Shown here: positions 10,484-17,837 of the stretch, in pieces
How positions within the stretch are numbered: the stretch's first letter is position 1
Layout of the letters: each line of letters opens with the position of its first letter
Assembly: GCA_016708905.1 (NCBI GenBank)
Contig: JADJEV010000002.1
Span: 62,001-126,000, forward strand
DNA length: 64,000 nucleotides
Reading direction: 5' to 3'
DNA from: Candidatus Methylophosphatis roskildensis
GTDB taxonomy: Bacteria; Pseudomonadota; Gammaproteobacteria; Burkholderiales; Rhodocyclaceae
Translations under genes and position numbers: made by a program
Notes under the pieces: generated by a model
Seen by the model: the letters and a program-made list of their open reading frames with translations, nothing else
Told to the model about the DNA's origin: nothing
Databases searched by the model: none

Positions 10484-11062
10484 TCAGCCGGCCTTGAACA
10501 AGGCGGCCTTCAGATCGGCATCGACCGGCTTGCTGCCGAGCCAGATCCGCAGCAGTCCGGCGTAGAAGTCCTCGCCTGCGATGTCCTTGCCCTTCTGGTT
10601 ACTACCCACGAGCAGCCGCGTGCCGCTACCCGGCACGAAATCGATGCTGATCTGGGTGCCCTTCTTGGCTGCGCCGATCGACAGCAGCGTGGCCTTGAAC
10701 TCGTCGAGCCGCGCCTGCAGCTTCGCCATCTCTGCCGCATCGTGATTCTCTGCGAAGCCCTTGACCAGCGCCTCTGCGAACTGCTCGGCGGTCAGGTCGC
10801 GCAGCGTCACGATATGCACGCGCTTGGCCCCACTGGCGCCGATGGCCGCGGCGGCGCTCGCTTCCTTCTTCGGCAGGTAGAGGCCCATCGCATACACCTG
10901 GAAGAACAGGCGGGTGCGCAGGCCGGCGCCGTTGAGCACGGTTGCCTGGCCGGCCACCTGCTCGGTGTCTTCGAACTTGATGCCGGCCACCTCGGCGGCG
11001 GCGAAGGCGGGCGCCGCGATCAGGCAGGCTGCGATGGCCAACAGGCGCAGAACGGATTTCAT
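10484..11062 (-). CDS. secreted chalcone isomerase-like protein
   Basis: A 192-residue protein with a signal peptide ending in PAFAAAEVAG. The remainder matches the bacterial chalcone isomerase-like family: GIKFEDTEQVAGQATVLNGAGLRTRLFFQVYAMGLYLP, then an alpha/beta region ending with GLLRIWLGSKPVDADLKAALF. Bacterial members are periplasmic and probably bind fatty acids or other hydrophobic ligands rather than isomerise flavonoids. The ATG at 11062 is preferred over an upstream in-frame ATG because it begins the signal peptide directly. It probably heads the TRAP operon. Confidence 0.85.
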   Translation of the reverse strand: MKSVLRLLAIAACLIAAPAFAAAEVAGIKFEDTEQVAGQATVLNGAGLRTRLFFQVYAMGLYLPKKEASAAAAIGASGAKRVHIVTLRDLTAEQFAEALVKGFAENHDAAEMAKLQARLDEFKATLLSIGAAKKGTQISIDFVPGSGTRLLVGSNQKGKDIAGEDFYAGLLRIWLGSKPVDADLKAALFKAG

Positions 11063-11161
11063 CGATCGTCTCCTCGGTTGGATTGGTACGAGATTGGAGC
11101 TTGAAATCGTCAAAGTCGAGAGGCGCCGCGCGATTTTCGCTGTCTCCTCACGAACGCAGGG

Positions 11162-11482
11162 CTAGACTCCGATGAGCGTGATGGCACCGGGCCTGGCTGC
11201 TCCGATAGCAGAAAAAAACTCAGGGACCAGCAGCTGAAGATCAGCGAGTCGATTCGATTTGCCACAGAGCACGATGACGGCGATGTCGAATGTCGGAAGA
11301 TGCTGCTGGAACGAGAGATTGCGATCGACCGTAACGAAAACCTCGAACTCTTTCGCGGCCAGCGAAAGTAACTCCTCATGCTTGATCGTCGACCATCCCA
11401 TCTGGCGCGCCGTCTTGACTTCGTGGCCGAGTAGTTCGCGCGAAAGGCGCCAATCAACACACTCGTCGAGCAAGACCTTCAC
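11162..11482 (-). CDS. DUF5615 PIN-like toxin-type protein
   Basis: A 106-residue protein starting MKVLLDECVDWRLSRELLGHEV, the DUF5615 signature (VapC45-like PIN fold). Acidic residues D7, E8 and D11 and the later VFVTVDRNL fit a PIN-type metal site. It overlaps the upstream DUF433 gene by four bases. The pair has the arrangement of a type II toxin-antitoxin module; nuclease activity is inferred. Confidence 0.85.
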   Translation of the reverse strand: MKVLLDECVDWRLSRELLGHEVKTARQMGWSTIKHEELLSLAAKEFEVFVTVDRNLSFQQHLPTFDIAVIVLCGKSNRLADLQLLVPEFFSAIGAARPGAITLIGV

Positions 11483-11691
11483 GCGACGGCAGCAACCAGC
11501 CGATCTTTCGCTTGTTCAAGGAACGCGATGATTTGCTCTCGGCCAACCGAGGGGAAACCCTCGAGAAAGTCGTCGATCGATTCACCCGCCTCCAGGTAAT
11601 CAAGGAGCGTCTGGACGGGAACCCGAGTACCAGTAAATACAGGGGTTCCGCCCATCACGTTTGTATCGCAGGAGATCACTGGCCGTTCCAT
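11479..11691 (-). CDS. DUF433 antitoxin-like protein
   Basis: A 70-residue protein with the DUF433 pattern GGTPVFTGTRVPVQTLLDYLEAGESIDDFLEGFPSV, a small winged-helix-like fold (VapB45-like). It precedes and overlaps the DUF5615 gene, the usual antitoxin-first order. The start at 11691 (MERPVISCD) is the family start; the frame remains open to 11808. Confidence 0.85.
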   Translation of the reverse strand: MERPVISCDTNVMGGTPVFTGTRVPVQTLLDYLEAGESIDDFLEGFPSVGREQIIAFLEQAKDRLVAAVA

Positions 11692-12105
11692 TTGGGTCAG
11701 ATTACTCCTCCGCCCATGATGTGCGCAACCAAGAGCCTTGTCCAACGTGTGTGTCAGCACAGGTCGCACTACGACGGCTAACGTGTTACCGGGCGCACTA
11801 TGCCACAAGCACGCCCATCTGCAATCTGCAGTGCCCGAATTGTATGTGCCCGGAGAGACTCATGGATAGGCGATCTCCGGAACGTCTCTGCCAGGAGGCG
11901 CGTCCCGCCTCGCTGGTAGGCCGGTACCTCTGCAAGTGACCCGAAAATGCACATGCCACAGAACCCGCATGGATAGGCGATCTACCGGCATATAAAGCCA
12001 AGGCCAAGTATCCACGGGCATCTCCGGGTTGGCATGCCAAAGATCGCCTATCCATACGGGTTCCGGCGGTGGCGCCTCCGCCGGCTTTGCGCCCCGCCGC
12101 CCACC
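11692..12105. other. 414-bp gene-free stretch with a short repeated sequence
   Basis: No ORF here resembles a protein. The sequence ATGGATAGGCGATCT occurs three times, at 11862-11876 and 11969-11983 on the plus strand and at 12041-12055 inverted. The second and third copies extend into a longer imperfect inverted repeat with GAACCCG outside and GGCAT inside. The first copy is enclosed by CCGGAGA (11850-11856) and TCTCCGG (11874-11880), which could pair. I do not recognise the element. Confidence 0.7.
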
Positions 12106-12423
12106 TCAGTGCGCCAGTTCGCCCGGCGCGAACAGCATGCCGCGCTCGGACAGGCTCGGGCGACGCCCCGGCCTGCGGCAATTGTCGGCAATGTGTCCCT
12201 GTGGCCGCGGATTGCCCGCGTAGCCCCAGACTCCGTTGCGATAGTTGAGCCAATAGTGGCCGTTAGGAAGCGGCCCGCAGCGCGCACGCTCCAGCGCGAA
12301 TATCTGCTGCTGTGTCTGGCGCTGGCCATTGACCACGACATACCGCTCGGCCTGTGCAACGCCCGCGTAAGCAAGCATCGCCAAGCCGCTCAGTAACACA
12401 CAACCAGTCTGAATTCCGGACAT
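12106..12423 (-). CDS. small secreted protein of unknown family, paralogue A
   Basis: A 105-residue protein with signal peptide MSGIQTGCVLLSGLAMLAYAGVAQA, cleaved before ERYVVVNG. The mature part has two cysteines in the pattern C-G-x-x-P-N-G-x-Y-W-L and D-N-C-R-R-P-G-R-R-P, with GVWGYAGNPRPQGHI between them and LSERGMLFAPGEL at the end. It shares this whole pattern with the neighbouring gene at 12654-13067. A good ribosome-binding site, AGGAGG, precedes the ATG by five bases. It lies 230 bp downstream of paralogue B, so it may be the last gene of the cytochrome/TIR operon or a separate unit. Function unknown. Confidence 0.7.
   Translation of the reverse strand: MSGIQTGCVLLSGLAMLAYAGVAQAERYVVVNGQRQTQQQIFALERARCGPLPNGHYWLNYRNGVWGYAGNPRPQGHIADNCRRPGRRPSLSERGMLFAPGELAH
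12132..12188 (-). repeat. 57-bp identical block shared with paralogue B
   Basis: This segment of paralogue A is identical over 57 bases to 12779-12835 in paralogue B. It codes the CRRPGRRPSLSERGML region. The genes are clearly diverged outside the block. Confidence 0.9.
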
Positions 12424-12653
12424 TTTCGCCTCCTGCACATCCGTGTTGATTCCCCGAAGCCGGGATGATCACCTTCGCCTCTCTGCTCTAGCCATTGATC
12501 AACTGCCGCATTTGATCGAACTCGGCCGGCTGCACCACGACCAGCAACACCAGTGGACGATCCCCAGCCTCGCTCCGCCGGACAATGATGCTTACCCCAC
12601 ACACTGGACTCCCAATCGAACAATACCCACGTCAATTGCCTGGTCGATCGTAC
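12424..12653. other. 230-bp intergenic spacer between the two secreted paralogues
   Basis: No convincing gene or terminator is visible. Near the start of paralogue A the minus strand has the AGGAGG ribosome-binding site. The rest carries no motif I recognise. Confidence 0.5.
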
Positions 12654-13067
12654 TCACGGGCGAAGCTCTTGCAGCGTTGGCGCATGCGGCTGCGAAGTGG
12701 TACCGATTTCGGATTCCTCGCGATAGATCTTTGGGAGTCTAGCGCCACTGTCCTGGCGCAACAGTTCACCCGGCGAGTACAGCATGCCGCGCTCGGACAG
12801 GCTCGGGCGACGCCCCGGCCTGCGGCAATTGTCGGAAATATGCCCCTGAGGTTTCGGATTCCCCTCATAGCCCCAGATTCCGCTGCGTTTGCCGAGCCAA
12901 TAGCGTCCGTTCGGAATCGTCCCGCAGTGCGCTATATAAAGGTCCACGAGCTGCCGAGGGGACAAGCGTTCCCCGTTCACCACGACATCACGCTCGGCCA
13001 GCGCCAGACCGAACATCAACAGCCCAACAGGCAGCACGACGAGTGAGCGAAATCGGTTCGTCGACAT
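12654..13067 (-). CDS. small secreted protein of unknown family, paralogue B
   Basis: A 137-residue protein with signal peptide MSTNRFRSLVVLPVGLLMFGLALA, cleaved before ERDVVVNG. It shares with paralogue A the pattern VVVNG-x-R, C-G-x-x-P-N-G-x-Y-W-L, G-x-W-G-Y-x-G-N-P-x-P-Q-G-H-I and the C-terminal SLSERGML. It adds a 35-residue tail. The start is nine bases after the stop of the preceding lipoprotein gene, so it belongs to the cytochrome/TIR gene train. The two cysteines could form a disulphide. Function unknown. Confidence 0.72.
   Translation of the reverse strand: MSTNRFRSLVVLPVGLLMFGLALAERDVVVNGERLSPRQLVDLYIAHCGTIPNGRYWLGKRSGIWGYEGNPKPQGHISDNCRRPGRRPSLSERGMLYSPGELLRQDSGARLPKIYREESEIGTTSQPHAPTLQELRP
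12779..12835 (-). repeat. 57-bp identical block shared with paralogue A
   Basis: Identical to 12132-12188. It lies in the same position of the homologous reading frame, consistent with duplication followed by gene conversion or with strong constraint. Confidence 0.9.
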
Positions 13068-13076
13068 GCCAGCAGC

Positions 13077-13340
13077 CTACTGCGCCGGTTGTGCCGGCTC
13101 GTGCATCAGGCCGCCGACGCCCACGTCCGGCTCTTCGCGTGGAAGGTCGGCCGGGTTGATGCTGCGGACTTTCGGGTCCGGTTTCCTGGCATCGGTTTCG
13201 GGCGGCGGGGGCACCGAAACCGGTGGCGCAGCGGCCGGGCCAGGCACCTGTGCGCAGGCGGCCAATCCCATCATCAGGCACAGCCACGCCGCGGCGAGTC
13301 CGCCGCTGCTTCGTCGAACGCCGATCGACGGCTGGCTCAC
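13077..13340 (-). CDS. small proline-rich lipoprotein
   Basis: An 87-residue protein beginning VSQPSIGVRRSSGGL, with a hydrophobic segment and lipobox LAAC at about residues 26-29, so it is probably an acylated envelope lipoprotein. The remainder is proline-rich (PGPAAAPPVSVPPPPETD). The GTG start overlaps the TGA of the upstream membrane protein gene (GTGA). No domain recognised. Position in the train suggests translational coupling to the TIR gene. Confidence 0.65.
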   Translation of the reverse strand: MSQPSIGVRRSSGGLAAAWLCLMMGLAACAQVPGPAAAPPVSVPPPPETDARKPDPKVRSINPADLPREEPDVGVGGLMHEPAQPAQ

Positions 13341-13576
13341 GGACGCTCCAGCGAGGCCGGCGCGCGCGGCAGCGTGCTGGTGCCGATGCCGGCGTCCTCG
13401 CGCTCCAGGCTCCCGGCCGGGCGTGATTCGCTCGGCGGCACGGCGCCTGGTTCGGTTCCCGGACTCGTTCGAGTGCTCGTCGCCGGCGGCAGATCCGCCT
13501 TCTCGCTGACTCTCAAGGCGAACAGTGTCAGGACGATGGCGACTACGATCAAGATCAGCAGATGTATTCGCTTCAT
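13337..13576 (-). CDS. small single-pass membrane protein
   Basis: A 79-residue protein with one N-terminal membrane helix (MKRIHLLILIVVAIVLTLFALRV) followed by a hydrophilic, proline/threonine-rich tail. It is probably anchored in the inner membrane with the tail in the periplasm. Its ATG overlaps the stop codon of the TIR/NB-ARC/TPR gene by four bases, and its stop overlaps the following lipoprotein start. No known domain. Confidence 0.65.
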   Translation of the reverse strand: MKRIHLLILIVVAIVLTLFALRVSEKADLPPATSTRTSPGTEPGAVPPSESRPAGSLEREDAGIGTSTLPRAPASLERP

Positions 13577-16326
13577 CGTATTCCCACTCTCGGCAAGAAT
13601 TGCGTTTCCACCGGCGCCGCCGCTGCCTGGCGCGCGCGCTGCAATTCGTCTTCGCAGGCCTGAACATCGGGATGCGTGGCGCCCAGGCGCTCGCGCAATA
13701 CCTCGAGCGCCTCGTCAAGCAGGGACACCGCGGCCGCATGGTCGCCGCGCGCCAGCGCGACATCAGCCAGACCGACGATCGCGCGCGCCGTCTCGGCGTG
13801 GCGGGGGCCGAGCAGCCGCGTGCGCACCTCGCGCGAGCGCTGGTAGAGCTGCTGCGCTTCATCGAGCGCCCCCTGCTTCAGCGCGACATCGCCGAGACAG
13901 GCGCGCGCCTTGGCCACCGCCGCATTGTCCGCGCCGTAGCAGGCTTCGAGGATCGCCACGGCGCGCTCCGCCTCGCTCCGTGCCTGATCCACGCAATCAC
14001 AGGCGAGGTCGAGCAGGGCGAGATTGAGCAGGGTCTCGGCCACGTCCGGATGTTGCGGCCCGAACGCCGCTTGGCGCAGGGCCAGCGCCTGCCCGTAGCG
14101 CGCCCGCGCTTCGTCGTGCTGGCCCAGCCGCGCGCAGACCGCGGCGAGGTTGTTGAGCGACTGCGCAACGCTCGGGTGATAACCCGGCAGCAACGCCTGG
14201 CGCAATTGCGCGGCGCGCTCGAAGGCAACGCGCGCCTGGTCATAATTGCCACACTTGAAATGCACGGCACCCAGGTCGTTGGCGATCTGGGCGGCCTCCA
14301 CGCTTTCCGCGGCACCGGCCACCGCAATCATCGCCGCCGCATCGTCGAGCCGCGCCTGCCCCGCCGGCAGATCGCCGGCGGTGGTGTCCACCGTCGCGAG
14401 CATGTCGATCACCCGTGCCAATTCGACACTCGCGCCACTTGGTCGCAACGCGCTGGCGGCAGCTTCCAGTCGTGATCGTGCCTCGGCGAGCCGGCCGGCG
14501 CCCAGATCGATCTGACCGCAGACGGTGAATGCCCGCGCCAGATCTCGCGGCGCGACGAACGTCGACTTGCTGCGCGCCGCCAGCGCGCGTTCGGCCAGTG
14601 GCAGGGCCTCCGAGTAGCGCCCGCGCTGGCCCAGATAGGCCGCCATCTCGCAGGCCACGCGTGCGCCGGCGCCGGTCTCGATGGTCTGCTCGAGCGCGTG
14701 ATCGAGCACCGCCAGCGCATGCGCGGCGAGTTTGTCGCATTGCGCCCAGTCGGCAAATCGCGGTTCCGGCATCGCCGCGTTGAGCACCTCGAGCGCGCGC
14801 ATGCACCAGAGCTCGCGCTCCTGCTCCGGCAGGGTGTCGCGCAGAACCGCCTGCATCAACCGATGCATCGCCCGGGTGCCGGTCTTGACATCGCGCCGCA
14901 CGAAGGCGAAACGCTGCGCATCGCGGAAGGCCCCGTTGCGCGCCAGACCATCGGCCAGCACCGGGCCCAGATCGGGGCCGGCGAAGGCCGCACCCGCCTG
15001 CAAGCACGTATCGGGCAGGGCGTCGCAGTGAAAGAAGGCCAGCAGGCGCACCAGGTCGACCGCGTTCGGGTTGGCCCGCTGCAGTTCGCCGAGCGAGAGT
15101 CCCCATGCGTCGATCAGCGTCACGCCACCGCGCAGACCGGCCTCGCCGCGTTCGGCGAGCAGGTCGCTGCGATGCTTGCACCACAGCGCCGAATACTCAT
15201 CGAGGCTGCAGCCGGTTTCTTCGATGTAGCTGCCGGCCTGCTCGAGCGCCAGCGGCAGGCCGCCGGCAAGATGCGCGATCTCGATCGCCGAGTTCATCAG
15301 GGCCGTATCGGCCGTGCCGTCAGCCGCGGCCAGGCGGGCGCGCCGCAGCAGGAAGCGGGCGGCCGACTCGTCGTCGAGCGGTTCGAGTTCGAACGGCTGC
15401 GCCAGCCCGCCGAGCGCGGCACTGCGACTGGTGATGATGACACTGCCGTTGTCGCCATCCGGCAGCCACTCGCGCACCGCGGCCAGATCGTCGGCCGAAT
15501 CGAGCAGCAGCAGCCAGTCGTTGCGCGAAGCCAGCGCACGGCGGGCGGCTTGCGCGGCAACCAGTTGATCGCTGCCCTTGGCTTCGGGCAGGCCGAGCGC
15601 CGCCGCGACGGCGCAGAACCCGCGCAGCAGCGGCTGCACCGATTCGGCACGCGACCAGAACACCCATGCGTAGCAGTTTCGCTGGCGGTGCGCGAACTCG
15701 ATGGCGGTTTCGGTCTTGCCGATGCCCGCCAGTCCGCACAGTCCGGCGCGGCCACCGTCCGCCAGCGCAGCGCCCAGCACCTCGAGCAGCTCGCGCCGGC
15801 CGGTGAATAGCGGATTGCGCGCCGGCAAGCCGACGAAGCGACCACGCTCGCCTGCCGCCTGGCTCGGCGCTTCGTCGCCCGCGCCTTGCAGCGCATCGGC
15901 TACCGCCGCCGCCAATCTGGCCAGCATGGCCTTGCAGTCGACGTCGTCGAGCGTTTCCAGCGGACGCGACGGCGGGTTGACCGACTGGAACTGGGCGAGC
16001 TCCGGCATACGCTCGAAGTTGCACCAGTCGAGCACCAGCGGCAGGATCGTGACGCCCTGATCCTCGGCCGCACCGAGCAGGCGCGGCAATTCGACGCGGG
16101 CGATGAAATCCGAGGCGAGGAACTGCGCACTGACCAGCAACACCGCCACCTTGGCGCGCGCCAGCGCCTCACCGATTTCCCGCGCCCAACGCTCGCCGGG
16201 CGCGATCAGCGTGTCGTCCCAACGGCGCACCTGGCCATGCCGCTCAAACGGGGCCAGATACACCTGCAGGCGATCGAGCCAGGCGGCGTCGCGGTGGCTG
16301 TAGCTGATGAAAACCTGGTCGCGCAT
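13573..16326 (-). CDS. TIR / NB-ARC / TPR protein (NLR-like STAND)
   Basis: A 917-residue cytoplasmic protein. Residues 1 to about 135 are a TIR domain: VFISYSHRD, RWDDTLIAPGERW and SDFIARVELPRLL, where Glu79 aligns with the NADase catalytic glutamate. Residues about 170-400 are an NB-ARC ATPase with Walker A GLAGIGKT (198-205), Walker B LLLLD (272-276), GSVIITSRS and GLPLA (356-360). Residues about 555-905 hold roughly seven kinesin-light-chain-type 42-residue TPR units (for example HPSVAQSLNNLAAVCARLGQ). This is the layout of sensor proteins that oligomerise after ligand binding and can activate NAD+-cleaving TIR domains. All key motifs are intact. The ATG follows the stop of a c-type cytochrome gene by six bases, with GAGG five bases before it. 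What it senses is unknown. Confidence 0.92.
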   Translation of the reverse strand: MRDQVFISYSHRDAAWLDRLQVYLAPFERHGQVRRWDDTLIAPGERWAREIGEALARAKVAVLLVSAQFLASDFIARVELPRLLGAAEDQGVTILPLVLDWCNFERMPELAQFQSVNPPSRPLETLDDVDCKAMLARLAAAVADALQGAGDEAPSQAAGERGRFVGLPARNPLFTGRRELLEVLGAALADGGRAGLCGLAGIGKTETAIEFAHRQRNCYAWVFWSRAESVQPLLRGFCAVAAALGLPEAKGSDQLVAAQAARRALASRNDWLLLLDSADDLAAVREWLPDGDNGSVIITSRSAALGGLAQPFELEPLDDESAARFLLRRARLAAADGTADTALMNSAIEIAHLAGGLPLALEQAGSYIEETGCSLDEYSALWCKHRSDLLAERGEAGLRGGVTLIDAWGLSLGELQRANPNAVDLVRLLAFFHCDALPDTCLQAGAAFAGPDLGPVLADGLARNGAFRDAQRFAFVRRDVKTGTRAMHRLMQAVLRDTLPEQERELWCMRALEVLNAAMPEPRFADWAQCDKLAAHALAVLDHALEQTIETGAGARVACEMAAYLGQRGRYSEALPLAERALAARSKSTFVAPRDLARAFTVCGQIDLGAGRLAEARSRLEAAASALRPSGASVELARVIDMLATVDTTAGDLPAGQARLDDAAAMIAVAGAAESVEAAQIANDLGAVHFKCGNYDQARVAFERAAQLRQALLPGYHPSVAQSLNNLAAVCARLGQHDEARARYGQALALRQAAFGPQHPDVAETLLNLALLDLACDCVDQARSEAERAVAILEACYGADNAAVAKARACLGDVALKQGALDEAQQLYQRSREVRTRLLGPRHAETARAIVGLADVALARGDHAAAVSLLDEALEVLRERLGATHPDVQACEDELQRARQAAAAPVETQFLPRVGIR

Positions 16327-16332
16327 ATCGCC

Positions 16333-17808
16333 TCAGAGTGTCTTCAGATACTCGACCAACGCGTCCTTGTCGGCTTCGGGCAGATCGGTACCGTACAGGT
16401 GCCCGCCATTGCCGTTGCCCCGCAAGCCGGTGTCGAAGGGCGTGCCGACCCGTTCGGCCTCCGGCCCGGCAGTCACGAAACCGACCCTCGTTTGATCATA
16501 GACGTCGTAGCCGCGCAGGAAAAACGCCGGGCGCCGCTCGGGAACTTCGAACAGATCGCGCAGTGTCGGCACCGAGCCGTTGTGCAGATAGGGCGCACGC
16601 AGCCAGATGCCGTCGAGGAACTGGATGACGTAGCCATCGAGCGTCTCCTCGACCAGGCCCTTGCGTTCGATGCCCATCTGCCGGACGACCTGATTGGCCT
16701 TGATCGCCGCATCCTTGTTCCAACTGTCGAGGCGGCCGCGATCCGTTCCGATCTCGGTCAGCGGCAGCCGCGTGCCGGTGCGCTCCGACGCGTGGCATGA
16801 GGCGCAGACCCGATCGAACACCGCCTTGCCCGCCATCGCCTTCTGTCCATCGATCGCGAACGGGTACTTGGGTGCAGGCAGCTTGCCGAGGTATTCGTGC
16901 AGCCAATTTACCTGGCCGAGAAAGTCGGCCTGGTCCTTGGGCGCGGCGCCGAGCACGCCGAGCGCGGAATCGATGATGACCGAGCGAGCGTCGTGGCTGT
17001 CGCCGGCGAAATTCATCACATGCCCCTTTTCCGGCTTGTACTTGTCGAGATTCCATAGCGACGGCATGTCGGTCGGACCGAAAGTGTCGTCCATCGGCGC
17101 CTTGATCATGAAGTATTTGGTCAGATTCATCGCGTCGTCGCGGCCGCGGCCCCAGTCGGGGAAATCCTTGCGGTAGATCCAGGCGAACTGTGCCTCCCGT
17201 TGGAGCAGGCGCTTCTTGGTGATCGGAATGATCAGAAAGCGATAGGCCAGCCGGTCCAGCAGGTCGAGTTCGGTGACCGACTCGATCTCGCGCATCAGGA
17301 TGTCGGGATTGAATCGCGGATCCTTCGCGCAATCGATCAGAAAGCGGAAGAACGCTTCGAGGTTCAGGGTATGGCCGGGGCCGGCGATCACGTAGGTCGG
17401 ATTTTCGTCCACCTTGCTGCGATAGCTCGCGGTATGGCAGGCGGCACAGGTGTTGGCGACGCGCGGGAAGCCGATGGTCTTCTTGGTGAAACCGACCGGC
17501 AGTTCCTGCCCCTGCTCCCAGGCCACGCCGAGCGAGGCGTAACCGCCCGGGCCGGGGAGCCTTTCGGGAAACAGGCGCGGCAGCACATAGAAGATCCAGT
17601 AGGGGATGCCGGCGTCGTTTTCGGCGCCGATCGAACCGTACTTGAAACGCATCTCGGGCGTGGCCGTGACCCAGTCGGGTTGCGGTTCGGCGCGCAGGAA
17701 CCGATACCAGCCGACGTAGGCGAATAGCGCGCCGAGCACCAGCAGAAGCATCACGCCGATGGCGATACGATGCAGGACGGGACTCACGGAAAGCTTTTCG
17801 TCGTTCAT
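16333..17808 (-). CDS. membrane-anchored di-haem c-type cytochrome, RoxA/peroxidase-like (491 aa)
   Basis: An N-terminal signal anchor (about residues 13-33) holds a periplasmic domain with haem motifs CAACH (121-125) and CASCH (335-339). The segment DGIWLRAPYLHNGSVPTL and the spacing of the haem sites resemble the RoxA/MauG-type di-haem oxidase and peroxidase superfamily. The C-terminus LPEADKDALVEYLKTL is nearly repeated in the next gene upstream. The two proteins also share FKYGS-x-G and F/Y-W-I-x-x-V-L-P motifs and are paralogues. Substrate unknown. It precedes the TIR gene by six bases. Confidence 0.88.
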   Translation of the reverse strand: MNDEKLSVSPVLHRIAIGVMLLLVLGALFAYVGWYRFLRAEPQPDWVTATPEMRFKYGSIGAENDAGIPYWIFYVLPRLFPERLPGPGGYASLGVAWEQGQELPVGFTKKTIGFPRVANTCAACHTASYRSKVDENPTYVIAGPGHTLNLEAFFRFLIDCAKDPRFNPDILMREIESVTELDLLDRLAYRFLIIPITKKRLLQREAQFAWIYRKDFPDWGRGRDDAMNLTKYFMIKAPMDDTFGPTDMPSLWNLDKYKPEKGHVMNFAGDSHDARSVIIDSALGVLGAAPKDQADFLGQVNWLHEYLGKLPAPKYPFAIDGQKAMAGKAVFDRVCASCHASERTGTRLPLTEIGTDRGRLDSWNKDAAIKANQVVRQMGIERKGLVEETLDGYVIQFLDGIWLRAPYLHNGSVPTLRDLFEVPERRPAFFLRGYDVYDQTRVGFVTAGPEAERVGTPFDTGLRGNGNGGHLYGTDLPEADKDALVEYLKTL

Positions 17809-17837
17809 GTCGTCTCCGATCTCTCCTGGCGCCGTCG

